A DNA stretch of 64,000 bases from Agromyces sp. G08B096 (GCF_040267705.1 NZ_CP158374.1:496001-560000); one strand, 5' to 3'. Shown: positions 25,441 to 33,413, counted from the first letter of the stretch. Made by a program: numbers and translations. The notes: generated by a model not told the origin, from the letters alone.

Positions 25441-26286
25441 TCAGTCCCGGACCGGTCCGAGCCGGCGGGTGCGCGCCGCGATCACGCGTGCGGTGAGCGT
25501 GCTCGCCACGATCACGACGATGCCCACGATGGCCGCGATCGCCACCGGCACCGAGTGCGGCTCGCCGGTGAGGCGGCCGACCGCGATCCAGGCGAGCCCC
25601 CACGACGCGGCGAGCATGGGGGCGAGCCCGCCCCGGCTCGCGACGCCGAGTGCTGCGACCGCGATCGTCGCGACCGCGATGACCACGATCGCCCACACCT
25701 CCGCCGGGATGCCGGCACCGTCGAAGCCGCTCGCCGCGAGCGCGGCCGCGACGTTCGCCGCGGTCGCGATCGAGACCCAGCCGAGATAGAGCCCGATGGT
25801 GCCGTCGGTGATGAGCGCATCGGCCAGGTGATGCGGGGGATGCCGCACACACGTCCAGTACGCCCAGCACAGCACCGCCAGCAGCACCGCGATCACGGCC
25901 ACGCTCAGCCAGAGGAGGCCGGCCTGCACGGAGAGGATCCAGGCCGCGTTGAGCAGCAACGAGGCGGCGACCGGATACGCGAGGCGGCGCTGCCGGTCGG
26001 CGGCGCGCTGCGCGGGCAGGAACTGCCAGACGGCGTAGACGAGGAGCCCGAAGTAGATGAGCGTCCAGATGGCGAACGCCGGACCGGCCGGCGCGATCGG
26101 CGTCGCATCCGCTGCAAGCGCGCCGCCCGCGGCATCCTGGATCCGGGTGCCGCCCGCCGCGCCCGATCCCACGAACGCGCCGACCACGGCGACCACCGCA
26201 CTCACCGCCACCACGCACTGCCGGACGAGGTCGGCCGCACGACTGCGCCCGGCGTGCGAGGCGCCGGCCCGCTCCGGCCCGCTCAT
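25441..26286 (-). CDS. TspO/MBR-like tryptophan-rich sensory membrane protein
   Basis: 281 residues; ATG 26286 overlaps the upstream gene's stop by 4 bp. Seven hydrophobic segments are readable, including PAGPAFAIWTLIYFGLLVYAV, LLLNAAWILSVQAGLLWLSV and GTIGLYLGWVSIATAANVAA. The W-x-x-I-Y and NAAWIL patterns resemble the tryptophan-rich sensory protein family that binds tetrapyrroles, but the chain is longer than bacterial TspO (about 160). It is coupled to a YbdK-type ligase; the functional link is unclear. Confidence 0.7.
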   Translation of the reverse strand: MSGPERAGASHAGRSRAADLVRQCVVAVSAVVAVVGAFVGSGAAGGTRIQDAAGGALAADATPIAPAGPAFAIWTLIYFGLLVYAVWQFLPAQRAADRQRRLAYPVAASLLLNAAWILSVQAGLLWLSVAVIAVLLAVLCWAYWTCVRHPPHHLADALITDGTIGLYLGWVSIATAANVAAALAASGFDGAGIPAEVWAIVVIAVATIAVAALGVASRGGLAPMLAASWGLAWIAVGRLTGEPHSVPVAIAAIVGIVVIVASTLTARVIAARTRRLGPVRD

Positions 26287-27395
26287 GCCGCCCATTCCGT
26301 GGGGCCGCCCGCGATCGTCGTCTGGAACAGCCGGCCGAGACGTTCGCCGCCGCCGCGGAGGAACGCGCTGCGCTGCCTCGCCGCTCCCGTGCCGAGCTGG
26401 GTCAGCCGGGCCACGAGCTCGGCCGTCACCTCGAGATCGCCCTCGGCCTCGAGCTGCGGGCCCACGAGCGCGAACAGCCGGTCGAGGACCGACCGAGCGT
26501 CGGCCAGCTCTCCCAGCACGGGGTCGTAGACCTGCGCGCGCAGGCCGGCGTGCGCGGAATGCAGCACAGCGGCCGACAGCAGCTCCGGTGCGACATCCGT
26601 CTCCTCGATGTCCCGGCCGTCGGTCTCGATCGCATGGCGGACGAGCGCGCGGCAGAGCGCCGCGACGAGCAGCGTGTCCTCGGCGGTCAGCTGGGCGTCG
26701 GCCATCCGGAACTCGATCGTCGGGAGGTGCTCGGAGAGCCGGATGTTCCAGGCGATGAGCGCGAGGTCGGTCATGCCGCCGATGCCGAGGAGACGGCGGA
26801 TGCGCCGGTCGTAGTCGTTGGCGTCGCGGAAGCGCGGCGGTGAGCCGGCGGTGGGCCACCGCCGCAGCTGCACGGTGCGCCAGCTCTCGTAGCCCGTGTC
26901 GTACCCGCGCCAGAACGGCGAGTTTCCGCTGATGGCCGTGAGCAGCGGGAGCCACGGACGCGCCGTGTTCAGCGCGATCACGCCCGCTTCGCGGTCGGGG
27001 ATGCCGACGTGCACGTGCAGGCCGCTCATCTGGTGGTCGGCGATGAGGCCCGCCATGTCGCGTACGATCCGCTGGTACCGCTCGTCGTGCGTGATGGAGG
27101 GGAACGCGAGCGTGTCGGGTGGAGTGCCGATGCTCGCGGCCAGCACGCCGACCCGCTCGGCCTCGTCGGCCACGAGCCGGCGGAAGCCCGACAGCACGGG
27201 CAGCGCACCGCCCAGCGTGTCGAACACGGGCGAGGCGTGCTCGATCTGCGAGGCGAGGAACTCCTTGTGGGTGGTCGCCGACCACTCGGGGTCCTCGTGC
27301 AGCCGGGCGAAGAGGGGCGCGGCGACATCCGCCGGCCTCAGGGTCTCACGGTCGAGGAAGATGAACTCCTCCTCCACGCCGAACGTCGCGTGCAT
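26283..27395 (-). CDS. YbdK-type carboxylate-amine ligase (glutamate-cysteine ligase family 2)
   Basis: 370 residues, full family length. FGVEEEFIFLDRETLRP at the N-terminus supplies the ATP/metal-binding glutamates. HKEFLASQIEHASPV, SGLHVHVGIPDREAGV with the HVHV pair, NSPFWRGYDTGYESWR and the IEFRMADAQLTAEDTLLVAA acidic-Arg motif are diagnostic. The family joins Glu to Cys weakly in vitro; in actinobacteria, which use mycothiol, its true product is uncertain. It is the first gene of a two-gene unit with the TspO-like protein. Confidence 0.85.
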   Translation of the reverse strand: MHATFGVEEEFIFLDRETLRPADVAAPLFARLHEDPEWSATTHKEFLASQIEHASPVFDTLGGALPVLSGFRRLVADEAERVGVLAASIGTPPDTLAFPSITHDERYQRIVRDMAGLIADHQMSGLHVHVGIPDREAGVIALNTARPWLPLLTAISGNSPFWRGYDTGYESWRTVQLRRWPTAGSPPRFRDANDYDRRIRRLLGIGGMTDLALIAWNIRLSEHLPTIEFRMADAQLTAEDTLLVAALCRALVRHAIETDGRDIEETDVAPELLSAAVLHSAHAGLRAQVYDPVLGELADARSVLDRLFALVGPQLEAEGDLEVTAELVARLTQLGTGAARQRSAFLRGGGERLGRLFQTTIAGGPTEWAA

Positions 27396-27584
27396 GCCTT
27401 CCCCCTTCGGCCGTGCTTCGAGCCTGCGGGGGCGCGTCGGCGGGTGTCAACCCCCTACCGACTGAGGTCGCGCTCGGGCATGAGGGCGTACGGGGTTCCG
27501 GGACGGGGGCTCCGTGCACCAGGACGCCGCCGCGTGCAGATCCGGGACGCGGCGGGGCATCCGGCCGATGTCGGCGGCCGCGCG

Positions 27585-27590
27585 TACCGT
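27585..27590 (+). promoter_or_regulatory. -10 hexamer, leaderless start at 27598
   Basis: TACCGT followed by 7 nt and ATG 27598. The rest of the 27396-27597 gap shows nothing else I can name. Confidence 0.45.
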
Positions 27591-27597
27591 GTGAGCC

Positions 27598-27816
27598 ATG
27601 ACCGACCAGATGCAGCTGAACGTCGCGCACCAGGTGCTCGACGACCCGTGCCCCCGCTGCGGATCCCTGACGGTCCGCGCCATCGTCTACGGCCCGCTCG
27701 ACTTCGCCGTCGAGGCCGAGCCGCTCGACGCCGTGAGTGTCGACGACGCCCCCATCTTCGACTGCCGCGACTGCGGTTTCGAGTGGGGCCTCGCGGTGCG
27801 CGACCTGCTCGGCTGA
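27598..27816 (+). CDS. Small two-CxxC zinc-ribbon protein
   Basis: 72 residues with Cys18/Cys21 (DPCPRCGS) and Cys56/Cys59 (FDCRDCGFEW), a treble-clef or zinc-ribbon spacing likely to hold one Zn ion. Between them is an acidic beta-rich stretch. Similar short proteins occur widely in actinobacteria without known function. Leaderless -10 box at 27585. Convergent with the FUSC gene. Confidence 0.65.
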   Translation: MTDQMQLNVAHQVLDDPCPRCGSLTVRAIVYGPLDFAVEAEPLDAVSVDDAPIFDCRDCGFEWGLAVRDLLG

Positions 27817-27858
27817 GCTGCCAGCGCCGCATCCTCGGGCGGCGCGATCCGCTCAGCC

Positions 27859-27876
27859 GACCGCGGCGGGGCGGTC
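27859..27876. terminator. Weak hairpin between convergent genes
   Basis: GACCGC-GGCGGG-GCGGTC, a 6-bp stem just before the FUSC stop at 27880. Confidence 0.3.
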
Positions 27877-27879
27877 CCG

Positions 27880-28956
27880 TCAGATGGCCGCGTCCTCGGC
27901 GTTCCTGCCCGGGCCGCGGTCATCCTCATCCCCGTCGAGCAGCTCCTCCCGGATGCGCCGGAGGTCCTCCATGAGCGAGCCGACGAGGATCCAGTGCCCG
28001 GATTTCGGCGCCGTGATGACGAGCGGCGAGGTCAGCGCCGGGATCGCCGACGTGAGCGGCTCGGGGTCGACCTCCGCGAGGTGGACCGCCAGGCGCACGT
28101 CGTGCGCGGCGCGGCGCAGCTGCTCGGCGATCGCGCGCACGGTGGGCTCATCGGAGAGCGTCGGGTCGTAGTGGTCGAATACGGCCCGGGTCATCCCGAT
28201 CGCCTGCGTGACGATCGGGCCCAGTCGCTCGAGCAGGGCGCGCTGCTCGGCGAGCTCGCCTCGGTGGGCCGAGCGCCGGGGGTTGAGCGTGAGGGATTCC
28301 TCGCCGGCGCGGATGGCCTCGTCGGCCTGGTCGCGCATGGGTCGCATCAGGCGGGCTTCGAGCATGAGCTCCTGCATCGCCGCAGGCGACTGCGGCGTCT
28401 CGAGTGCGCTCGCGAGGCGCTCGAGTGAGCCGGCGAGCTCGCCGCCGAGCAGGGCGAGGTCGCGGCGAGCGGGGGCGAGCGCGACGGGCGGCACGATGAG
28501 CGCGTTCACGATGATGCCGATGACGGCGCCGATGAGGGTCTCGAGCACCCGGTCGAGCGCGTACTCGGGGGAGGAGGCGCCGAGGGCGAGCACGAGCATG
28601 GCGCTGATCGCGACCTGGTTCGAGGTGCCGGGCGTCATCTTCAGCGCCCACGCCACGAGCATGGCGATGACGATGGCGACGAGGACGACCCAGCTCGCCG
28701 AGCCGAACGCGAACGAGAGTCCGGTCGCGACGATGACGCCGAGCACGACGCCGACGCTCCGCTCGACGGCCTTGCCGAGGGACTGGTTCACGCTGGGCTG
28801 CACGACGAGCAGCGCGGCGATGGCGGCGAAGACGGGCAGCGGCCCGGGGATGAGCCATCCGGCGATGAGCCACGCGGCGATGGTGGCGACGGCGGCCTTG
28901 GCGACCTGGAGCAGCGGCATGCGCCCCGCAGCCCGCAACGTCGTCGCGATCTTCAT
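27880..28956 (-). CDS. FUSC-family inner-membrane transporter
   Basis: 358 residues from ATG 28956. Six hydrophobic segments lie in the first 165 residues, among them AAIAALLVVQPSVNQSLGKA, VVLGVIVATGLSFAFG and GAVIGIIVNALIVPP. The cytoplasmic half is helical and charged, ending RRIREELLDGDEDDRGPG. This is the half-size aromatic-acid-exporter/FUSC architecture. The gene is divergent from a MarR regulator with two operator sites in the gap, so it is probably an efflux component induced by a MarR ligand such as an aromatic acid. Substrate is inferred only from family. Confidence 0.8.
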   Translation of the reverse strand: MKIATTLRAAGRMPLLQVAKAAVATIAAWLIAGWLIPGPLPVFAAIAALLVVQPSVNQSLGKAVERSVGVVLGVIVATGLSFAFGSASWVVLVAIVIAMLVAWALKMTPGTSNQVAISAMLVLALGASSPEYALDRVLETLIGAVIGIIVNALIVPPVALAPARRDLALLGGELAGSLERLASALETPQSPAAMQELMLEARLMRPMRDQADEAIRAGEESLTLNPRRSAHRGELAEQRALLERLGPIVTQAIGMTRAVFDHYDPTLSDEPTVRAIAEQLRRAAHDVRLAVHLAEVDPEPLTSAIPALTSPLVITAPKSGHWILVGSLMEDLRRIREELLDGDEDDRGPGRNAEDAAI

Positions 28957-28962
28957 GCCCCA

Positions 28963-28968
28963 ACGCTA
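28963..28968 (-). promoter_or_regulatory. -10 hexamer, leaderless start of the FUSC gene
   Basis: TAGCGT on the minus strand, 6 nt before ATG 28956. The upstream operator (28982-28996) covers the -35 area. Confidence 0.5.
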
Positions 28969-28981
28969 GCCCGGTCCGCGT

Positions 28982-28996
28982 GTTGCGGAATGCAAC
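28982..28996. promoter_or_regulatory. MarR operator 1
   Basis: GTTGC-GGAAT-GCAAC, a perfect 5-bp inverted repeat with a 5-nt centre. It overlaps the -35 box (TTGCGG, 28983-28988) of the marR-type promoter. Confidence 0.75.
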
Positions 28997-29011
28997 ACCG
29001 GAGCGTAGCGT
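28983..29011 (+). promoter_or_regulatory. Promoter of the MarR operon
   Basis: -35 TTGCGG (28983-28988), 17-bp spacer, -10 TAGCGT (29006-29011). Both boxes touch an operator, implying autoregulation. Transcription would start near 29018, leaving a leader with AAGGAG. Confidence 0.65.
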
Positions 29012-29024
29012 TGCACTATGCAAC
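29010..29024. promoter_or_regulatory. MarR operator 2
   Basis: GTTGC-ACTAT-GCAAC, same arms and spacing as operator 1, 28 bp downstream of it centre to centre and covering the transcription start region. Confidence 0.75.
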
Positions 29025-29037
29025 GGAAGGAGTGGTG

Positions 29038-29502
29038 GTGACACGTCGAGACGATGCCGCGGGCATCCTGCGCGAACTCATCGTGATCTCCCGCCGCGGA
29101 GTCGCCGACGCGCGAACCGCGCGGATCCGGTTGAGCCTCACCGACCAGTCGATCCTCGGCTACATCGTCGACCACCCGGGAGCCCGGTCCACCGACATCG
29201 CCACCGCGTTCCGGCTGAACCGCTCCACGGTCTCACGACAGCTCGCCAACCTCGCCCGGCTCGGGGTGGTGCGCGAACGCGCCGACGAGGCATCCGCGTC
29301 ATCAGGAGCAGGCGGCGCACCCGTGCGCGGCCGCCCGCTCGAACTCACCGACACCGGCTGGGCCGCGTACCACGAGGCCATCGCCATCCTGCAGTCCGTC
29401 GTCGACCACCAGCTCGGCGACTGGACCGATGCGGAGGTCGCCCGCTTCGCCCGCGACCTCCACCGCTTCAACACCCACGAGGAAGAAGGAACCACCCCAT
29501 GA
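29038..29502 (+). CDS. MarR-family transcriptional regulator
   Basis: 154 residues. The third of three consecutive GTG codons (29032, 29035, 29038) is preferred, since AAGGAG ends 5 nt before it. The winged helix spans about 35-105: LTDQSILGYIVDHPGARSTD, then FRLNRSTVSRQLANLARLGV and a wing with RGRPLELTDTGWAA. The paired GTTGC-N5-GCAAC sites upstream are its probable targets. The stop overlaps the start of the dehydrogenase gene as ATGA. Confidence 0.85.
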   Translation: MTRRDDAAGILRELIVISRRGVADARTARIRLSLTDQSILGYIVDHPGARSTDIATAFRLNRSTVSRQLANLARLGVVRERADEASASSGAGGAPVRGRPLELTDTGWAAYHEAIAILQSVVDHQLGDWTDAEVARFARDLHRFNTHEEEGTTP

Positions 29503-30353
29503 CCGCCCTCCAGAACGTCACCGTGCTCGGCACCGGCGTGCTCGGATCCCAGATCGCCTTCCAGACCGCGTACCACGGCCACCCGGTCGTCGCGTACGAC
29601 ATCAGCGACGACGCGCTCGCCGCCGCACGCGAGCGCTTCGCGAAGCTCGCCGACACCTACCGCGCCGAGGTCGACGGCGCCGCCGACGGCCGGGCCGTCG
29701 CCGCCCTCGAACGCATCCGCCTCTCCAGCGACCTCGCCGACGCGGTGCGCGACGCCGACCTCGTGATCGAGGCCGTGCCCGAGCAGCCCGAGATCAAGGC
29801 CGACACCTACGCCAAGCTCGCCGCCGTCGCGCCCGAGCACACCGTGTTCGCCACGAACTCCTCGACCCTGCTGCCTTCGAGCCTCGCCGAGTCGACCGGC
29901 CGCCCCGCGAAGTTCCTCGCGCTCCACTACGCCAACCGCGTCTGGCAGCACAACACTGCCGAGGTCATGGGCACCCAGTGGACCGACCCCGAGGTCTACC
30001 GTCAGGTCGTCGAGTTCGCCGAGTCGACCGGCATGGTGCCCATCGAGATCAAGAAGGAGAAGGCGGGATACCTGCTGAACTCCCTGCTCGTGCCGCTGCT
30101 GCAGGCCGCGGGCGAGCTGCTCGTCGACGGCATCGCCGAGCCCGAGGCGATCGACAAGACCTGGCGCATCGGCACCGGCGCGCCCATGGGTCCCTTCCAG
30201 ATCTTCGACATCGTCGGTCTCACGACCGCGTACAACGTGTCGATGATGGGCGGGCCGAAGCAGCAGGAGTTCGCCGCGCTGATCAAGGAGCGCTACATCG
30301 ACGAGGGCAAGCTCGGCGTCGCCACCGGCGAGGGCTTCTACAGCTACCGCTGA
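29499..30353 (+). CDS. 3-hydroxyacyl-CoA dehydrogenase family protein
   Basis: 284 residues, translationally coupled to the MarR gene. N-terminal Rossmann fold: VTVLGTGVLGSQIAFQTAYHGHPVVAYDIS, with Asp after the second strand for NAD. It continues with DLVIEAVPEQPEIKADTYAKL, FATNSSTLLPSSLAE and LALHYANRVWQHNTAEVMGT. The C-terminal helical domain has KEKAGYLLNSLLVPLLQAAGELL and ends at GVATGEGFYSYR. This is full length for a 3-hydroxybutyryl-CoA-dehydrogenase-like enzyme. Regulation by MarR and a FUSC exporter next door suggest a role in handling a carboxylic acid rather than housekeeping beta-oxidation. Confidence 0.85.
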   Translation: MTALQNVTVLGTGVLGSQIAFQTAYHGHPVVAYDISDDALAAARERFAKLADTYRAEVDGAADGRAVAALERIRLSSDLADAVRDADLVIEAVPEQPEIKADTYAKLAAVAPEHTVFATNSSTLLPSSLAESTGRPAKFLALHYANRVWQHNTAEVMGTQWTDPEVYRQVVEFAESTGMVPIEIKKEKAGYLLNSLLVPLLQAAGELLVDGIAEPEAIDKTWRIGTGAPMGPFQIFDIVGLTTAYNVSMMGGPKQQEFAALIKERYIDEGKLGVATGEGFYSYR

Positions 30354-30388
30354 GCTTGCGCTGAACCGGCGCATCGGCTGCACGAACG

Positions 30389-30427
30389 GATGCCCCGCTC
30401 CCGGCTCTATCGCCGGGGCGGGGCATC
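30389..30427. terminator. Terminator hairpin after the dehydrogenase gene
   Basis: Outer arms GATGCCCCGC / GCGGGGCATC (10 bp) plus an inner CCGGC/GCCGG pairing. Placed 36 bp after the stop and 5 bp before the next -10 box. Confidence 0.6.
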
Positions 30428-30431
30428 GTCG

Positions 30432-30437
30432 TAGCAT
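30432..30437 (+). promoter_or_regulatory. -10 hexamer, leaderless start at 30444
   Basis: TAGCAT followed by 6 nt and ATG 30444. Confidence 0.5.
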
Positions 30438-30443
30438 CCAGCC

Positions 30444-31274
30444 ATGGTCGAACGTCCGACGCTCACCCACATCGGCGGACCGTCGCTGCTCATCGAGCTG
30501 GCGGGCTGGCGCATCCTGGTCGACCCGACGTTCGACCCGCCCGGCCGGCGGTACTCGTTCGGCTGGGGCACCTCCTCGGTGAAGACCGCGGGGCCGGCGC
30601 TCGCCGCGGCCGACCTCGGCCCGATCGACGTCGTCCTGCTCACGCACGACCAGCACGCCGACAACCTCGACGACGCCGGTCGCGAGCTGCTGCCGGCGGC
30701 CGGCGAGGTCATCACCACCGCGGCCGGAGCCAAACGCCTTCGCGGCGTCGACGGGCTCGGCGCCGTCGTCGGGCTGAAGCCGTGGAACACCGCGGAGATC
30801 GATGCGCACGGCGGCACCAACGGCGCCGCGGCGCCCGACCGGCCGCCGCTCACGGTGACCGCGACGCCGGCGCGGCACGGTCCGCGCTTCTCCAAGCCGA
30901 TCGTGGGCGACGTGATCGGCTTCGCGATCTCGATCGGCGACCGCCCCGAGACGGCCATCTGGATCACCGGCGACACGGTGCTGCACTCAGGCCTCCGCGA
31001 CACCGCCGCGCGTCTCGACGTCGACGTCGCCGTGCTGCACCTCGGCGGCGTGCGCTTCCCGATCACCGGCGGCCTGCAGTACACGATGACCGCCTCTGGT
31101 GCGGCAGAGCTCGTCGAGCTCGTGCGTCCGCGTCGTGCGGTGCCCGTGCACTTCGATCAGTGGTCGCACTTCCATGAGCAGGGCGCCGCGGCGCGCGAGG
31201 TGCTCGACAACGCCAGCGCGTACGTGCGCGAGCGCGTCCTGTGGCTGACGGAAGGCGTGCCTCGGGAAGTCTGA
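30444..31274 (+). CDS. MBL-fold metal-dependent hydrolase (UlaG-like)
   Basis: 276 residues. The N-terminal MVERPTLTHIGGPSLLIELA and ILVDPTFDPPG are typical of UlaG-like metallo-hydrolases. The metal motif is VLLTHDQHADNLDD, so His-x-x-His-x-Asp is kept with Gln before the second His. Further ligands are in TPARHGPRF, WITGDTVLHSG and VPVHFDQWSHF. The family hydrolyses phosphodiesters, lactones or N-acyl compounds, and the substrate here is unknown. Its end overlaps a 22-bp tandem repeat. Confidence 0.8.
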   Translation: MVERPTLTHIGGPSLLIELAGWRILVDPTFDPPGRRYSFGWGTSSVKTAGPALAAADLGPIDVVLLTHDQHADNLDDAGRELLPAAGEVITTAAGAKRLRGVDGLGAVVGLKPWNTAEIDAHGGTNGAAAPDRPPLTVTATPARHGPRFSKPIVGDVIGFAISIGDRPETAIWITGDTVLHSGLRDTAARLDVDVAVLHLGGVRFPITGGLQYTMTASGAAELVELVRPRRAVPVHFDQWSHFHEQGAAAREVLDNASAYVRERVLWLTEGVPREV

Positions 31275-31316
31275 GGTGCCGCCCCGCGGAGTTCGAGGTG
31301 CCGCTCCGCGGGCGAC
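31273..31316 (+). repeat. 22-bp imperfect tandem repeat beginning at a stop codon
   Basis: Two copies (31273-31294, 31295-31316) share GAGGTGCCGC[CT]CCGCGG. The first starts inside the TGA of the upstream gene. Confidence 0.65.
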
Positions 31317-31332
31317 GTGGAAGGATCGGCTC

Positions 31333-32256
31333 GTGGCCGACCGACTCATGCTCCTCGACACCGCCTCCCTGTACTTCCGCGCGTTCTACGGCGTACCCGA
31401 CTCGCTCACCCGGGAGGACGGCACCCCGGTGAACGCGGTGCGCGGGCTGCTCGACATGATCGCGAAGCTCGTCACCGACTTCGAGCCGACGCAGCTCGTC
31501 GCCTGCTGGGACGACGACTGGCGGCCGGCCTGGCGGGTGGCGCTCATCCCGACGTACAAGGCCCACCGCGTCGAGCGTGAGGTCGACGGCGGCCCCGACG
31601 TCGAGCAGACGCCGCCGGGCCTGGTGAGGCAGGTGCCGCTCATCCGCGAAGTGCTCTCGCTCCTCGGCATCGCCGTCGTCGGCGCGCCAGAGCACGAGGC
31701 CGACGACGTCATCGGCACGCTCGCGACCGGGGCATCCATGCCCGTCGACGTGGTGACCGGCGATCGGGACCTCTTCCAACTGGTCGACGACGCCACCGGG
31801 GTCCGCGTGGTCTACACCGCCCGCGGCATGAGCAAGCTCGAGGTCCTGACCGACGCATCGGTCGTGCAGAAGTACGGCGTGCTGCCGCAGCAGTACGCCG
31901 ACTTCGCCGCGATGCGAGGGGATGCCTCCGACGGCCTCCCGGGTGTCGCCGGCGTCGGCGAGAAGACCGCGGCCGGCCTGCTGCAGGCCTTCGTCGACCT
32001 CGACGGCATCCGTGAGGCCGCAGCCACGGGGGCGGCCGGGATGTCGGCCGGCGTTCGCGCGAAGCTCACCGCGGCGGCCGGATACCTCGACGTCGCACCG
32101 CAGGTGGTCGAGGTGGTGCGCGACCTCGACCTCGGGGAGTTCGACGCGACGCTCCGGCCCGTCGACGGAGCGCGACGCGATCGGCTCGAACACCTCGCCG
32201 TCGACTGGAACCTCGGCGGGTCGGTCGCGCGCGTGCTCGCGGCCCTCGACCGCTGA
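31333..32256 (+). CDS. 5'-3' exonuclease (PolA N-terminal-domain type)
   Basis: 307 residues from GTG 31333, chosen because GGAAGGA ends 7 nt upstream; a longer frame from 31276 lacks a site. Metal-dependent PIN-like nuclease domain: LLDTASLYFRAFYGVPDSLT, LVACWDDDWRPAWRVALIPT with the YKAHR clamp, EHEADDVIGTLA and VVTGDRDLFQLVDD. The H3TH region follows: QYADFAAMRGDASDGLPGVA and GVGEKTAAGLLQAF. Stand-alone enzymes of this type act as flap endonucleases in Okazaki-fragment and repair processing, alongside the exo domain of PolA. Confidence 0.88.
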   Translation: MADRLMLLDTASLYFRAFYGVPDSLTREDGTPVNAVRGLLDMIAKLVTDFEPTQLVACWDDDWRPAWRVALIPTYKAHRVEREVDGGPDVEQTPPGLVRQVPLIREVLSLLGIAVVGAPEHEADDVIGTLATGASMPVDVVTGDRDLFQLVDDATGVRVVYTARGMSKLEVLTDASVVQKYGVLPQQYADFAAMRGDASDGLPGVAGVGEKTAAGLLQAFVDLDGIREAAATGAAGMSAGVRAKLTAAAGYLDVAPQVVEVVRDLDLGEFDATLRPVDGARRDRLEHLAVDWNLGGSVARVLAALDR

Positions 32257-32336
32257 AACGGAGGGCGGGCGGCCGCGCCGGCTGAGGTGAGCGGGCGGTC
32301 GGCCGACGGCGGTGCCGGCGACGGCCCGTCAGCGGA

Positions 32337-32834
32337 TCAGCCGGAGACGGTTCCGACGGAGACGACTCCGCCGGCGACGACGACGGTCGGCCGGTCGGCG
32401 GGCAACGGCTCGGGATGCCACGCCGGCGGCATCGGCCACTCGGCGCCGGTGTCCGCCGCGAGGAAGGCGAGCCAGGCGTACGCCATGAGCGCGATCGCGA
32501 CCGCGCCGAGCACGGCGCCCGCGAGCCCCGCGATGGACCCGATGCGCGGCGACCGCCGCCCCGGGTCGCTGACCTCACCGCTGACGCGCTCGGAGTCCGT
32601 GTCCGCGTCGGCTGCGTCGGCCCGGAGGCGCAGATGACCGGCGAGCCCGAACCACACGGCGAGCGCACCGAAGCCCGCGATCCAGACGATGCCGAAGGGT
32701 CTCGACCAGAGCGGCGCGAGCAGTCCGAACGCGATCGCGCCCACGCCGAGCACCAGGCCGGTCCACGCCATGAGCGCCGACCACCCGGGCCCGACGGCGG
32801 CCCCGCCGCCCCAGACCGGCGGCTCGCCGCTCAC
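32337..32834 (-). CDS. Small hypothetical membrane protein
   Basis: 165 residues from GTG 32834, with GGAG 8 nt upstream. It has three hydrophobic segments: about 19-42 (LMAWTGLVLGVGAIAFGLLA), 46-66 (FGIVWIAGFGALAVWFGLAG) and 104-126 (LAGAVLGAVAIALMAYAWLA). A charged loop rich in Asp/Arg sits between the second and third, and the tail is Pro-rich. No family is recognised, although DUF-type four-helix actinobacterial proteins look similar. The GTG start lies inside a 17-bp periodic repeat, which makes the exact start less certain. Confidence 0.55.
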   Translation of the reverse strand: MSGEPPVWGGGAAVGPGWSALMAWTGLVLGVGAIAFGLLAPLWSRPFGIVWIAGFGALAVWFGLAGHLRLRADAADADTDSERVSGEVSDPGRRSPRIGSIAGLAGAVLGAVAIALMAYAWLAFLAADTGAEWPMPPAWHPEPLPADRPTVVVAGGVVSVGTVSG

Positions 32835-32904
32835 CGGGCCACTCCGCTCACCAGGCGTCGCCGCTCACCGGGAGACTCCACGCGCCCGTGTGACCCCGCT
32901 CACC
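32827..32904. repeat. 17-bp periodic repeat bridging two genes
   Basis: CCGCTCACC occurs at 32827, 32844, 32861 and 32896, each followed by RGG. Spacing is 17, 17 and 35 bp. The last copy contains the stop of the F420-family gene and the first contains the GTG start of the membrane protein. Confidence 0.7.
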
Positions 32905-33337
32905 AGGCCATGAGCCGATCCGGCGTGAACACGATGACCGTGTCGAACTTCGCCGCAATGTCGTCGAGGCCCATGCCGTAGTCGCGGATCGCGTCGGCGT
33001 ACTTCGCCTCGTACGCGTCGCGGAAGGCCGCCAGCCACTCAGCCGCCGGACGCTCCGAGATCTCGGCGCGGCCGTTCATCACGACCACCTCCTCGCCGAA
33101 CCGATCGCCCTGCAGGTGCACGAGCACGGGCGATCCGCGGCGCACGTGGGCGACCTTGGCCGTCGTGGGCTCGCTGAACACGAGCAGGCGGCCCTCGTGC
33201 CACCAGAACCAGACGGGCACGGCGTGCGGTTCGCCGTTCGCACGAACGGTGGTGAACCAGACGATGAGGTCGCGCTCGAGCTTCTCGAGCGCCTTCGCGT
33301 GCGCGGGGACACTGGGATCGAACAGCTCCGTCGTCAT
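32900..33337 (-). CDS. PPOX-class F420-dependent protein, Rv3369 family
   Basis: 145 residues from ATG 33337, with TAGCGT 7 nt upstream. Split-barrel flavin/deazaflavin fold. DLIVWFTTVRANGEPHAVPVWFWWHEGRLL, KVAHVRRGSPVLVHLQGD and EEVVVMNGRAEISERPAAEW are characteristic of the Rv3369-type subgroup predicted to bind F420, as is the C-terminal DTVIVFTPDRLMAW. Physiological substrate unknown. It supports F420 use in this organism along with the gene at 7893. Confidence 0.85.
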   Translation of the reverse strand: MTTELFDPSVPAHAKALEKLERDLIVWFTTVRANGEPHAVPVWFWWHEGRLLVFSEPTTAKVAHVRRGSPVLVHLQGDRFGEEVVVMNGRAEISERPAAEWLAAFRDAYEAKYADAIRDYGMGLDDIAAKFDTVIVFTPDRLMAW

Positions 33338-33344
33338 GGCCACG

Positions 33345-33350
33345 ACGCTA
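33345..33350 (-). promoter_or_regulatory. -10 hexamer, leaderless start at 33337
   Basis: TAGCGT on the minus strand, 7 nt before the ATG. Confidence 0.5.
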
Positions 33351-33401
33351 CCCGCGGCCACCGACACCGACACCGGCCGCCGGAGCGAGCGAGCCCCTGG
33401 G

Positions 33402-33407
33402 TAGGGT
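33402..33407 (+). promoter_or_regulatory. -10 hexamer, leaderless start at 33414
   Basis: TAGGGT followed by 6 nt and ATG 33414. Confidence 0.5.
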
Positions 33408-33413
33408 GTCGGC

